A DNA stretch of 64,000 bases from NCBI GenBank assembly GCA_013423325.1, contig BLJB01000031.1, positions 1-64,000 of the forward strand. The letters are read 5' to 3'. The notes under the pieces are model-generated. The model did not search any database, was not told where the DNA came from, and worked only from the letters and a program-made list of their open reading frames with translations. A program made the position numbers and the translations under genes. Below, piece by piece: positions 1-11,935 of this stretch; position 1 is the first letter of the stretch, and the number at the start of each line of letters is the position of its first letter. The stretch is from Usnea hakonensis. Its lineage: Eukaryota > Ascomycota > Lecanoromycetes > Lecanorales > Parmeliaceae.

Positions 1-660
1 AGTATAATATAGGGTCTTTCGAGGCGTATAGGTAAGATATATAGTTTCTATAAGGAAGAAATATCTAAATATCTTCTTTATTAAGCTCGCTTACTTACCC
101 GAGCTAGAAAAAATGGCCCGTTACTTTTCTTCGCCGGGTAAATATACGAAGGAGTCTTATTATAATATTAGGATTAATACGGATATTATAGTACAACGTA
201 GATATAGTAATAAAGATAATAAGACTACCGAACTATGGAAGGTAGGAAGCATGGAATATGTAGGCAGGGGAAGCCATGCCAAGCCACTAGTGGTAGGGCT
301 GACCATGGTAGGGCTGGTGCGTCTCCTAACAAGTAATAAGAGAAGCTTCGTACGGAGCTAGTTAGCTATATACTCGTATAATTAGAGAGATAGGTATCTA
401 TTACTTACCTTAATAGTAGTAATAATAGTATTAATAAGGAAGAAGAAAAGAAAGAAAGTAGAATCTTTATATAAAAAAAATTTTTACGCGTTAAAGCTAG
501 CCCTATTTAGGCCTAGCTACTACTCTTATTAATTCTATAACTATATAAAGTTATATAGAAAGTAATTAATTAATCTATAGACTCGTACAAGTATTAGGGA
601 AATATAGAAAGTATTTAGATATTAGACGAATAGTATACGAAAAAGAAAAAAAAAAATCAG
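1..660. repeat. AT-rich, RIP-like degenerate sequence
   Basis: This stretch is extremely rich in TA steps and poor in CA/TG, which is the dinucleotide skew left by repeat-induced point mutation in Pezizomycotina. The only sizeable open frame (113-361) has low-complexity composition and no family resemblance. A small patch at about 245-330 is GC-richer and keeps CA and TG steps (for example a CCACTAGTGG palindrome at about 284-293), so the skew is not uniform. It probably is the end of an inactivated transposon or repeat block that continues outside the window. I cannot assign an element family. AT content drops sharply from about 670 onward. Confidence 0.6.
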
Positions 661-841
661 GTTTAATATTATCATATAGCCAGCCGTCGTCCACCCTACC
701 TATTACAAATCGATCATCCCACAATGAAATCCCACAAATTCCTACCCCACCAACCCCGCTCTACGCTTTCTAATAGGACTCGATATACTACACTCAATTG
801 GTTGGCCATTGAGACTGAAGGGCATTACAGTAAAGCTCAAC

Positions 842-2976
842 ATGAAGCGTAAAGCAGATCAAGTGGATGATTTGGAGCTTGCCGAACAAACTAAAAAGCG
901 ACCGCCGAGCCACCAAGACCGCTTTCGAGACGGGCTATTTGATGCACCTGTCTTGGATAAATACAAAAAGAGCTATGGCGCTTCTGAACCGTGAGTATTC
1001 GGCGCCTGGATTGATTAACTCCTTTCTGGATACTATTAACATCTCCCAGATATCGTCACGGCGTCATCGAAAACCTCATCTCCCCCACCCTTCTCCGTCA
1101 TGTGCGATCTGAAATCCAAATCCTGTCTTTCACCCCCAAGGAAACAGACATTTACAAGATTCACCAATCTGGGGACTTGGCGAATCTTGATGGCTTGGAT
1201 GACTCATCTCTCAAGCTTCTGCCCTCTCTGCTAACTCTCCGCGATGCCATGTACTCCTCAATTTTCCGCGACTACCTCTCCAGCGTCACAGACTCCGGTC
1301 CGCTTTCTGGGAAGAAAACGGACATGGCGATCAACGTCTACACGCCAGGGTGTCATCTGCTATGTCATGACGACGTCATTGGAAGTCGAAGACTGAGCTA
1401 TATCCTCTACCTTACGGATCCAGACACTCCTTGGAAGGATGAGTGGGGCGGCGCATTGCGCTTGTATCCCACGCAGACCTACACCGAGGACGATGGAGGG
1501 ATCACTAAAGCCCCAAGTCCAGATTATAGTGTCTCGATACCTCCAGCATTCAATCAATTGAGCTTCTTTGCTGTGCAGCCAGGTGAAAGCTTTCATGATG
1601 TGCAGGAGGTTTACGCTGAAGATGAGGGAAAAGATGGAGGGCAGGCTGGTGGAAGAGTGAGGATGGCCATTAGTGGATGGTACCACATACCACAAGAAGG
1701 TGAAGAAGGGTACGTAGAGGGTTTGGAAGAACGGCTAGCAGAGAAAAGCAGCCTCGTCCAATTACAAGGCAAGGGTGACAAGTATGAGCTTCCAAAAGCA
1801 AACTTCGAGCTCTACAAGAAATCTCCGGAAAACAGTGGCGGCATTGGTCTACCAACACCATCGTCTCAGGAGGACCCTGCGCTTTCGGAGGAGGACCTAA
1901 ATTTCCTCTTGAAGTATATCGCTCCGACGTACCTCACGCCAGATACCCTCGAATCAGTTTCCGGCATCTTTGCCGATGAGTGCTCCCTATGTCTTGATAC
2001 CTTCCTTTCCCCAAAATTCTCTGACTCGGTCCGGGACTACATCACATCTCAGGAGTCACAGACGCTCCCAATTAAATCTACCGAAATTGAGGAGACGACA
2101 TCGTGGGCTGTTGCCAAGCCGCCGCACAAACATCGTTATCTTTTCCAAGAAGCTGGCTCACACAAGCGTGGAGAATCTCCACTTCTTGATTTATTAGAAG
2201 ATCTTTTCCCCTCTGAAGCCTTCCAGAAGTGGCTTTCTCTCGCAACAGGTCAAACCATAACGTCACACAACTCACTCATTCGGCGCTTCCGGCGAGGACG
2301 AGACTACACGCTTGCTACTGGATACGAGGAAGATGCCCCTCGTATCGAGCTCTGTTTATCCGTTACGCCTACCTCCGGGTGGGGTGATGACCAAACTACT
2401 GAGCCTGAGGAAGCTACTAAGGAGGATGTGGTGGCCAAGAACGGAAAAAAAGGCGAAGAAGTCATTGCCGCAGCAGATGAGCCTGGTGTAGGCGGCTACC
2501 TTGCCTACATGGCCGGCGAAGATGAGGACGACCCTGGCCATAACGAAGGGAGCAGCGACCATGGTGTTGAAGTTCCACTGGACATGAGCACTGGAGCTCG
2601 GTCGACAAGAGCCGCGAATCCCAAAAAATCAAAACAAGATCCAGCCATCTACCAAGCCAGTGGCGACGACGAAGAAGACGGTGTCCTTTTCACCATGCCA
2701 GCTGGCTGGAATCGTCTCGGCGTAGTCTTGAGAGACAAGGGGACCATGCGCTTCGTGAAGTATGTGAGCCAGATGGCGAAGGGGGATCGATGGGATGTGG
2801 TGGGAGAATTCGACGTGCTCGATGATGAGGAAGACGAGGGAGAGGATGAAGGGAAAGTGGGTGAGAAAACGAGTGGCGGTGAAGCTGATGATAAAGCTAC
2901 TACTGGAGCTGGACAAGACGATGATGAAGATGAGACCGATGTTGATGACGAATCTTCTACTGAGTATAGCGATTAG
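842..2976 (+). CDS. tpa1: Tpa1/Ofd1-type prolyl 3,4-dihydroxylase
   Basis: Two exons, 842-990 and 1050-2976 (59 bp intron, GTGAGT...CCCAG), give 691 aa. The family uses Fe(II), O2 and 2-oxoglutarate to hydroxylate a proline of ribosomal protein uS12 (Rps23). In yeast it also influences translation termination, and in fission yeast Ofd1 influences sterol-regulated transcription. Visible motifs in the N-terminal dioxygenase domain are the iron ligands H156-D-D158 in LLCHDDVIG, a distal histidine at about 232 in FHDVQEV, and an arginine at about 254 in RMAISGWYH for 2-oxoglutarate. A second, degenerate double-stranded beta-helix domain follows, then a strongly acidic tail at about 640-691. The start at 842 was preferred over the upstream frame because MKRKADQ begins a nuclear-signal-like basic stretch. 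Length fits the family. Assignment is secure; in vivo substrate is inferred from orthologues. Confidence 0.93.
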
Positions 2977-3985
2977 AATTCCTCTGGACAGGGGCAATAA
3001 TACTCGCCTTGAGCGACTACAATCATTCATCTCAAAAGCCAAGGCTCCCTCCGCAATTCGTCACACAAGCTCATGATGAAGACAATGGTTGCGTTCAGCT
3101 CAGCCAGGCCCCGCCTATTCCCAGGGATGGAACATAGCCCACACCCAGGTGTCTGTCTAACGTGTCTGAGCAACTTCCACTTTCAACCCTTTCAGCATCG
3201 ATTTAAACACTCTTGGGAACAGTTACAGCCACGCTCTAGGCCATCTCCATTCCCTCTGGCTCGTCTCCATTCCCTCAAGAGAGTACAATGTCCCTAGCAA
3301 ATCAAACAAAGTCAACCCCGGGGGGTGCCAGAAACATCACCCCCCTCCTTCTCCAACAAGCCAAAGGTACGCGAAGCCAGCTAGCTACCGTGTCTGGCCC
3401 CATAGAACCTCTACTGATTCATAACATCGAGAAAATCCCCCTCACAGCTTTCCATCATGTCTGACATACCCCACGTAGATAACGGATTCCCAGATTAGGA
3501 CCCCATGATTTCCAACGAGATGGCACGTTCAACCACACGCACTCGCCACAAGAAATACGGTGGTTAGACTCATATTCTGATGGCATGATTCTGATGGCAT
3601 GGCTGACAGCATCAAGGAAGCTGTCCGGACCGAAGGGACTCATAGGTCAAGAACGCCTTGTGGGGTATCCAATCCCTTTGTCGAGGAGGCAGATAGATTA
3701 GACTAATAGATGTCACCAGGTCTAGGACTCACAATCTCTCGAGCAGGCGGCCTTTCTCCGGGAAATCGTCACTATACAAGGTGAGATATGCGGGGGGATG
3801 GAGCTGGAGTGCTTCGGTGCTTATGGCTGGGGGGGAAACCTTGTTGAAGGAAAGAGCTTCTGGGGTATTCATTTATGCGTGGCTCCCAGCGCGCGTATCA
3901 TGGACCTCGCATCAACTTGTCCAGTCCTCCAGTCCTCCATTCCTCAAACAGAACATCTACCCCGAATCCACCGTCCAGCAGCCCA
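2977..3985. other. Intergenic, convergent 3' ends
   Basis: About 1 kb lies between the ends of the Tpa1 gene (plus) and the secreted-protein gene (minus). Open frames here are short, without conserved motifs and unlike the neighbours in composition. I see no RNA gene or repeat. Confidence 0.6.
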
Positions 3986-5144
3986 TCACTCCACAGAAAC
4001 ATTACCCCTCACACCCGCCCCCCCTCCCCCGTCCTGACTAAACCCCAAAAACCCATCCGCAACCCTCACGCCATCGACCTCAACGAACGCGTGCGCCTCT
4101 TGAAACCTCCCTTTCTTTATCATGTGTTCGGGAATCAGCGCCACGGCCGATATCAACCACTGTACCTCAAAGAACGGCGCCCTCGTGCGTGCGCTCGTGG
4201 GCGCTTCGAAATCGATCCCGATGTCCGCGGCGATGCGGGGGGATCGGTAGGTCTGTACGGGTAAGGTGGCTGCGAGGGGTGCTACGTCGACGATTACGGC
4301 GAGAACGAGGAGGTAGACGTCGAAGGCTGGGATGGCGGTGCCGGTTAGCAGTATTCGTAGGGTCATGTTGGCGTTTTGTGGTGGGGCGGTGGGGTCTTTG
4401 ATGACGGCTGGGAGAGTTGATGGATTTTGGACGAGGGAGAGGTTGGATTGTTGGGTTGGATTGATGGTCGAGTTGGTGGGGATGGTCTGGTTTGTGGACT
4501 GCGTTTCGGGCCAGTCTACTAATTGGATGGTGCCAACACTGCGTCCCTCCCCTATGCACCACAATGTTTCCCGTCAGCCTTCGTGATCGTTCTTTGGACC
4601 AGATATGCGATCAATAGCGGTCTTTCCGTATCCTCACATGTCGCACTGTGTCAAGAGATATTGAAACGCGAACCCTGAAACGCGAGAGGAAAGCACAAGA
4701 ATAACAAGACATACAGAAAAGATCAAAAGTGACCTTCTGAAAGCGGTTCAAAAGGACCATGTTGGTTACCCCCCGGCCGAGACCCCATATCACGAAGCGA
4801 TTACTTATCCTCCCACCGTCCCGCCACCGCTCCGGGGAAATCACCACACCAACGTGTTCATAGTCGTCGAATTTGATCTCCGTCCTGGCCATGTCTGCCC
4901 AAAAGTCCCCGATCCCCAGCTTTTCCAAGAGTTTTACCGTGGTCACGAGGCAGGGAATCGGCTGGAGCTTAGGCCCGTCGAAACGCGCTGTGATGGTGAA
5001 GCGTGGGTCCACGGGCGACCCGAGGGGTACACTCGCTGCGGTACTGGCGAGTCCGCTGCTGTTCGACAGAATGAGTGGGGGAGGGATGACGGCGGCGGAA
5101 ATCAGAAGAAGGAAGCTGGGGAGATGGCAGAGGATACGCTTCAT
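3986..5144 (-). CDS. Predicted secreted protein, unknown function
   Basis: The model has two exons on the minus strand, 5144-4715 and 4551-3986, joined across a 163 bp intron (GTATGT donor, ATAG acceptor), giving 331 aa. It begins MKRILCHLPSFLLLISAA, a typical cleavable signal peptide, followed by a mature region with several N-glycosylation sequons in the second exon (NQT, NST, NLS, NMT). There is no second membrane anchor beyond a hydrophobic stretch around residues 220-235 (FDVYLLVLAVIVD), which could be a transmembrane segment or a core strand. I do not recognise the family. The splice junction was chosen because it is the only strong donor that restores the frame; the intron is longer than most here, so the join is the weakest part. 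Coding potential of both halves looks real. It could be cell-wall associated or secreted, but no function can be claimed. Confidence 0.5.
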
Positions 5145-7045
5145 TGTTGTGGAATGGCTGCATTGTCGAATGCTCCTCGCGAGAAGTGTTAATAGGGAAG
5201 GGCTGGATATATCAAAGGATTGCGAATGTATCTTTATGTGGGTTGTAGAGGTCACGTGCCCCTCGGTCGACCGCTATGCGAATGGCTGTGCAAGTGGAGC
5301 ATGCGCATATTGAAGTATGTATGAGTAGTCTGAGTACGGTTCCCGGACGGTTGCAAGGGCGAAGCGCATTTCGCGACTTTGCGCACTGCAGAACGTTCTG
5401 ACGCTGGTGATACGTAGCTGCGGCGGATTATGACTGGCACACGGACGTCGTTATACAGAGTTTGTCTGTTGTGGAGAATTTTGAGCCATTGGCGCTCGAT
5501 CTGTCTCTTAATGCTGAAATTACTTACGTACCACTTACTCCGGCATCCGCTATACGCGCTGGAAACGGGCCGTTTTAATTCCTCGGAGTGAAGTCTGACC
5601 GCATCAGGGGTCTTTTGCAGTACTGTCCAGCTTTTTTGAGTTTTTGCTGCTGTGTTTGTGTCTTTGATAGCTTTGCTTAGTAGCACTGACATTCCTTTTG
5701 TGTGTCAATTTGAACATCCGCACCCACATCCGTAGAAGAGCTCAAAACAAGCTCACTATGGGCACGTTCTCCTCGTCCCAGTCATTTCACCACCACCAGC
5801 AAGTGAAAGCCTGAGGAAATGCCTGTTCATCGCTGCATGGCTGCGTGTAGCGAGCGATGTCATGAACATGAACAAAACGCTTGGGAAGCCTGTTCACGCT
5901 ATCGCATGCGGAGTCCGGCCTGCGACAGCGAAGTATCTTGGTTTGAGCCATACATGATAACTCTGGTTCATGAAAAGCGTTAGTCAATCGAGCAATATGA
6001 AGGGAAATATTGGGGCACTGGGGCTAAAGATGCCTTGATTGAGTCCTTCGAGAACTTCGCTAAGTCCGTGTTGGCTAAAGCAGGATTTTAGGAGCAATTA
6101 GCATAGGACAGTGTGGGCTGCGGTGACTTAAAGCGTAACAAGCGCATTGAAAGGACGGAGTAAGCTCCAGCCCAAGGGAAGCAAGATGAGTATCTTCGCT
6201 GCAACGGTTAAAACGTCTGCCGCTGCGCCGCAAGATTACCGGTAGAGGAGAGTAGCTCCGGTACTCGTAACGACAAGCCTCGGAAGGTGGGGAGGATCCT
6301 TCCACCCGTAAGCACATTAACGACACGTCTTGTAGTTGTATTTTCGGATAAACTGTCTTAGGTGAACAGGTAGATCCGTGGTCATTCGCTTGGTATAGTC
6401 CAAAAGGGAATCAACTTTACTCTTCTCGGATTGACCATGGCCCCCAAGAGGTGCCACAGTTGTGGCTTTGGGTTCTTTTAAACCGTTGAAAGGGTCCGGG
6501 AAGGGAGAAGAATAGGAATGTTTCTTTCAGATAAATCCTGTTGTGTGAGTACTCATTAACGACATTGATTCCTCTGCTCCAGCTTTCTGACAGGAAAAGT
6601 CCAGAAGGCCTGTGGGCTAATGCATTACCTGTCTTGGACATAGAAAAACTGTTTGCTTTCCCAACCTGTGCACTTTGTTTTGTTCGTTTGTCCAGTTGTG
6701 AGCCATCCTCAATAGCATCTTGGTCATCCCTCACAAGAGATGGATGTATCTTAGCCCGTTCTCATGGTTGAGTAGAATAAGAGAGGTTCTTCTTGCTATG
6801 ACGGATCGATTCCGTCTCAACGTGACTTGACGATGACCATCATATTGAGAAAGAAAATGAGACCAAAATGTACAAACCGCACAAGCCTATCATCGTCTGT
6901 GCTTCACAATCCTGACTTGACCAATGGCATCGAAGTACCTTGGCATTGCATAGCTTCAAATCGTACTCTTCATCTCAGGGCAGCCTACCGGCTCTGTCTT
7001 CGCCTCTGCTGGTCGTCACGCCTTCGCGTCAAGATTCCTTCGAAA
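5145..7045. other. Divergent intergenic region
   Basis: 1.9 kb separates the start of the secreted-protein gene (minus) from the F-box-like gene (plus). It should hold both promoters. Minus-strand open frames at 5252-5692 (146 codons) and 6417-6734 have no recognisable domain, no signal peptide and no splice partners, so I do not call them genes. No repeat or RNA gene is evident. Confidence 0.5.
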
Positions 7046-8542
7046 ATGACCAAGCTTGAGCAAGAGCTTGATCCGGCCATTTGGTCAAATGTGAACCACG
7101 ATATCCTTCTCAATATCATCGAACAATCAGACCTTCCAACTCTAATAAATTGGTCATGCACAAGTCGAGTGATCTTCCCAATCGCGTCCTGCAAAATCTG
7201 GGCTTCGCTACGCGTCCGCAGCTCAGATATTACCGCATATATCTTAATCGTCTATGGCGATAGGTTTACCGACCGTTCAGACGGTATTTTACATTTCCTT
7301 CTCGAAAGTGCGTACCGGCGTCACACCGGATGGAACCACATATTTGCAAGCGACCACCCAGATGGAGTCTTCATTCATCGACCGCACGGAGTTGAGAAGT
7401 ATGTCCATGAAAGGCAGCGGATTCCTACCTTGCCGGTCTCTCGTATCAGACGATTCGAGATAGACAATCAAGGGTTCGATGATCAACACCCAATATGCAA
7501 CCAGATTGATATGGATTGTGTCCTGCCTACCCTGCTCAAACGTTTATCAGCTCTGCAGTCTTTCAAATACCTTGGACCTCTCTCAGGCAAGGGCCTGACG
7601 GCTATCCTTCAGGTCGACAGCTTGAGGGTGTTACAGGTCAGAACCGGGAACGATACTCTCAAGGTCCAAGATGGTCAAGTAACCATGCCCTGGATCGATC
7701 GTACCCTGAATTGGACGGCCTTGGGCAACATGAAATGTCTGGAATCGCTTGAGATAGGACGTCTGTCACGTCATGAGACTCCTTTACTAGCGGCAGCGGT
7801 CGCTTCTCTGAAGTTACGAAGGCTGCATCTCTCATGCTGGGGTTGGGAAATCGAAACCGTCGACGCAAGCTACTCCTGGGGCGCCAACAACAATACGTCG
7901 GCTCTGGTCCTGTTCCTTGATGCTATCAAGACGCTCTGTCTTGACGGTAGTCAAAGAATCGGTGGTCTCCCTCCAACCTTGCAACATTTGGTGTTGGTAG
8001 ACAAATACCACACGCAGATACCATCCCTCTACCAGCTTATTGCGACAGCCATCCTGCCTTGCGAGAATCTGGAAAGCCTGAGTACCACTATCAGCGTCAA
8101 TGGACGATGCTACGACCGCATTAGTAAGATGGGACTACCTTCGCACCACAAGATGATTGGACTCAAGTCGTGGAAGCAACTGTCCTGCGAGAAAGGGATG
8201 AAAGTGCTCCACCAGTATCGGGGTCCATCTGATGAAATACTTCAGACCGATCCGTATCCCAAACCACTTAGCAACATCGTCACGACTTTGGATCAAGCCA
8301 TTGCAGGCGCAGAAAGACCTGCGAGCTATCGGATGAGCATGAAGTTCGTCAGGCAAGACCAATTTCGGAGCGACGAGATCATCGTCTACCCCTGCGAGGG
8401 AGGGTATAGTCCATGCGCTGCGGAACTAGGGCCCCAGGCCCGGGACGAAGATATGATAGATCTCGTAGCTCAATTCCGAAGAATGGTGTTTGCGGAAACG
8501 TACCACTCGAATTACCTACGGTTCCGGGGCCTATGGCGCTAG
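7046..8542 (+). CDS. F-box-like protein
   Basis: A single exon encodes 498 aa. The frame is open further upstream to 6827, but that part has untranslated-region-like composition, and the ATG at 7046 (MTKLEQELDP) directly precedes an F-box-like segment at residues about 8-55 (pattern xxIWxxVxxDILLNIIEQSDLPTL then a Trp-Ser-Cys-rich helix). F-box proteins bind Skp1 and present substrates to SCF ubiquitin ligases. The rest has regularly spaced leucine-rich stretches (for example LRVLQV, LESLEIG, LRRLHLS, LQHLVLV) compatible with degenerate leucine-rich repeats, a common fungal F-box arrangement. Such genes form large, fast-evolving families, so substrate and pathway cannot be inferred. Alternative: a non-F-box hypothetical protein with chance similarity. 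Confidence 0.65.
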   Translation: MTKLEQELDPAIWSNVNHDILLNIIEQSDLPTLINWSCTSRVIFPIASCKIWASLRVRSSDITAYILIVYGDRFTDRSDGILHFLLESAYRRHTGWNHIFASDHPDGVFIHRPHGVEKYVHERQRIPTLPVSRIRRFEIDNQGFDDQHPICNQIDMDCVLPTLLKRLSALQSFKYLGPLSGKGLTAILQVDSLRVLQVRTGNDTLKVQDGQVTMPWIDRTLNWTALGNMKCLESLEIGRLSRHETPLLAAAVASLKLRRLHLSCWGWEIETVDASYSWGANNNTSALVLFLDAIKTLCLDGSQRIGGLPPTLQHLVLVDKYHTQIPSLYQLIATAILPCENLESLSTTISVNGRCYDRISKMGLPSHHKMIGLKSWKQLSCEKGMKVLHQYRGPSDEILQTDPYPKPLSNIVTTLDQAIAGAERPASYRMSMKFVRQDQFRSDEIIVYPCEGGYSPCAAELGPQARDEDMIDLVAQFRRMVFAETYHSNYLRFRGLWR

Positions 8543-11500
8543 TGGCGGAGAAAATGCCCTTCTAGGACCCCTTGAAGAGGTCATATTCATATTCCTTTAG
8601 AAGTCAGAGCAAGCATTCCATAGCTCGTCATAGAGTAGATTTCAGTGCTGTAATGAATTCGAACCTCACGCCCGTTCGGCTGAATTTGTAAGCGGCTTAG
8701 CTTTAGGCATTCTTCGTCTATTTGAGACTCTACTTCCAATACTCTGCCACGGTCATTGTATTGTTTGTATTAAGAAAGGAAAGAAGACATGCTATACGCT
8801 ATACGCTATATGCTACGCTAGGCGTAGTGTAAGTGTAATGGACGTACGGAAAGATTCCGGCTAATGGAGCCGAGTTTCCGTGCAAGGCACCGTCGGAGGG
8901 TCCCTAAGCCAGACGTTAATTATTTTTGATCATCACTCCATTACTCCGTATACCGAGAAAGATATATTTTTTTCTCGATGCGGATGATCTTACTGCGATT
9001 GATGGATGCACACCTGCATCGCGCTTTGCTGCAAAGGAGCGACTATTCAAATGTGGGTTGGCCAGGATGAGTAGAGATGCATCACCAAAATACTTTACTC
9101 GTACACTATCGTATGATTGAGCTGACTCAGACGGACTTAGTTGATGAGTGACTTGGAATTCCGCTATGACTCATACATCTCATCCGCATCTCATGTGTTT
9201 GGTAGAGCAGGATCTTTTTGCCGTCGGGCCTCTACCATCAACGGAAGTGATCATCGCAAAAAATTCAAAGTCCTCCGCAAGGAAGCAAGGTAGCAAGGAA
9301 AGGAAGAACCCCGCAAGCCAACGGGCCGAACCAGGCTACGATCTCCCGCTCTATGCCAATCAAATCATCAAAATGAAAAAACAGAAAGACGGAAGAGATC
9401 TGCAGTTGAAACAACGGAACGGGTTAGATACGATTCAACCGCAGCAAGAGTCAGAGTGGAACTGTGGATAAGGTAGGATGTTGAGGACAAGGTAGAGTAC
9501 TGCCAAGATCTTTTGCTATCATATGCAAAGCCGTTGGGACTTGGGACTTGGGACTTGGGAATGGTTGATCAGGTGGCAAAGTGAGACACACGCGCTGATG
9601 TTGCTGCTGCTGAGACCGCTCTCTCGGTAGCATTGGCGCAGAGTCATCGCACATCGCAGCCTACCACCATTGGAAAGCTAACCCCATTATTATTATTAGA
9701 CCACACCATAGAATCTTGACGAGGCAGCCATTTAGGTTGAGATTTGGCCCTTCACAACAAAAAGGATGATCACGGGTGGGAAAATGGAAGAATAAAGAAA
9801 AAAATAAAAGAAGACGCAACCGGTGTCATATATAGCAACCCTCACAGTCGAGAAAACCCTGCCGTCCCCTCGCAAATCTTGATTGCCATTCGATACCTTT
9901 CTTTCAGGCGGACATGTTCGGTGGCTAACGCTCTCGGCGATAGGTTGACAGATATAATAATAATAATAATACTAATACTACCTTAATACGAACATTTTGT
10001 CACGTTGACATTTTGTCTGAGGTGATGCTTATTTTGATAAAGAACTAAAGTACCGTACTCTACAAGGTATCGCATTCTTCGGAATACCTAATTTGATTGA
10101 AACGACAACACGGTAATATTATTAATGCTAAGCATGATTTTCCGAATTTTAATCACCTACTATACGTTACACTTTACTTTGTAAAAAACGACAGCTGAAG
10201 ACGAAGAAGCTGAAGGAGAAGAAGAAAAGACCGCCTTGTCAAATTGTTCTCCGAAGCCGACGAGAGCACTAACGCAAAGTTGACAAGGGGGCCACGTTTT
10301 CGAGCGGCCAGCCACGAGGTTTTTTTGGCCTTGCATCAACTGTTAGCAGGAGGCTAAGTGTTGCAATCAATCAGAATTCCCTATTCCAACGCCCTTCACT
10401 GCCTTTCCACCGCACCAACTGCGCTATCCCGTCCCTAGCCGCGTTCTAGATCACGATTTCTTCCTTCTCAAGGGGAAGGATTATTATTGGATTAGTACTC
10501 TGTCCACTCCTCGCTCATATTCCCATGTGTCACATTTCTCCCACTTACGGCGTGGTATGTCAGTTCAGGGGGAGGGTGAGAGGGGGGGGAGAAAGCCACG
10601 TTAAATAATACAAAAATCAATACGGAGTAGAGTAGATGTAAAAGGAGGGATGCAAAAGTGCAAAGCAGGGCAGATATTTATAAGATAGTGTGTCAGGTAC
10701 TTTACTATAAAGTATCCCTAGATCCATAACCTTTAAGCGCATAATTAGAGAAAGATCTGACGAGGGTTTAGTGTTAATTGTAAGGGAGTAGGGAGTAGGG
10801 AGCAGTCGTAGTAGTAGAAAAGGATGCAGCAGCAGCATTGACTTCTTTTTAAGTTGCATCTTTCAGCTGCTGATCGCTTCCTTTTCTTTCTCATACCTTA
10901 CTGCCGGCTGCAAGGGAGTCACTAGCAATATTTTTTTGGTTTCTGGGCACTTTTGGGGGACGGGGGTCCGCAAGACCATACTCCATCTTCAGCCCAAGGA
11001 ATTAATACCTACTTACTTTACTCTTAGAAAATAAGGAAGGAAGAAAAATTACACCGTGCGACCAGTACTCTACCATCATCCATCCATTCTTCCACTCCGA
11101 ACCAAAGTACACTTCCTCTTCCCTTCCTTCTTCTATATTATTTCATTTCATTTCATCTTCCACCACCTTCCATTTTTCATCCTATTTCTCTTTCATTCAA
11201 TTCAATCCCCGTTGACGGAAAACGAGACAGTGTCTTTGTAGCAGCGCGATCAGGAAACAATCGATCCACGGGAGCTGTGTCACGGCTGGCCGCCTATGAA
11301 CCATATTCCCATCTCAAAATTAAAGCAAGGGCTATATGAACGAGCAACTGGGTTAGGCGGCAGCGACCCAGCGATCCGATAACAGCATAGACCCAGCAAT
11401 TCGATCGCTGTACTCTGTCACGGCGCCGCCTACCACTCCAACAATGCTGACCCTCAGTCTTTGACCCTCCACAATTGAAACAAGACTTGGAAACCCACAA

Positions 11501-11935
11501 CCAGTCTGTTCGTCACCTGGCTTGTGGCTTTGCCAACCAGATTTATAAACGATTGGCCTCTCTCTATAAATTTTAAGACTTGCGGGCGAGCAAGCCATTG
11601 CGGACTCTTTCATTCGGACCCACTTCCACCTCGAGCTCGAAGCTTGATTTTCACACACCTTTGCAATCTTCTCATTTCAGCTCAAAAGCTGTTCGCGGCC
11701 TCGTGCTCCACATACATTCAAATCTCCAACGACGCTGTGTGTGAGACGCAACGTGCGCCCGCGTGTCCTACATTCCTCAGTCACTGTGTGCTCATCAACC
11801 TCCTCGGTCTGCAATACTACACTCGGTGCTCCGAAGCTGAAGATACCTAAGACGCTAGAATGAGTAGGAATCGTTCTAGCGAGCATTCCGGCTGATGGCT
11901 AACTTGTGCTGTCAGACTCGGACCACAGCCGCAAG
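8543..11935. other. Long gene-poor region upstream of the bHLH gene
   Basis: 3.4 kb without a credible protein gene. It contains simple-sequence patches: GCTATAC-type repeats near 8793-8820, a TTGGGAC repeat at 9534-9560, ATA repeats near 9953-9975 and a CATTT repeat near 11132-11155. From about 11,040 onward it is pyrimidine-rich, like fungal promoters and 5' leaders. A likely leader intron ends at about 11913 (CTAAC branch point, GTCAG acceptor) just before the bHLH start codon. The open frame at 11524-11850 probably lies in the leader and is not called as a gene. Confidence 0.5.
9534..9560. repeat. TTGGGAC tandem repeat
   Basis: Almost four perfect 7-bp units lie head to tail. The repeat is intergenic and probably only a polymorphic minisatellite. 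Confidence 0.8.

Noticed and set aside
5252..5692. 146-codon minus-strand frame upstream of the secreted-protein gene
   Set aside because: It begins with ATG but has no motif, no signal peptide, no splice partners and composition like intergenic DNA. It probably lies in the promoter or leader.
10411..10440. tRNA A-box-like string on the minus strand (TAGCGCAGTTGG)
   Set aside because: It matches the A-box pattern well, but no B box or cloverleaf pairing follows within tRNA distance.
11524..11850. 108-codon plus-strand frame before the bHLH gene
   Set aside because: It sits in the likely leader and lacks conserved features. It could be a long uORF, but nothing supports translation.
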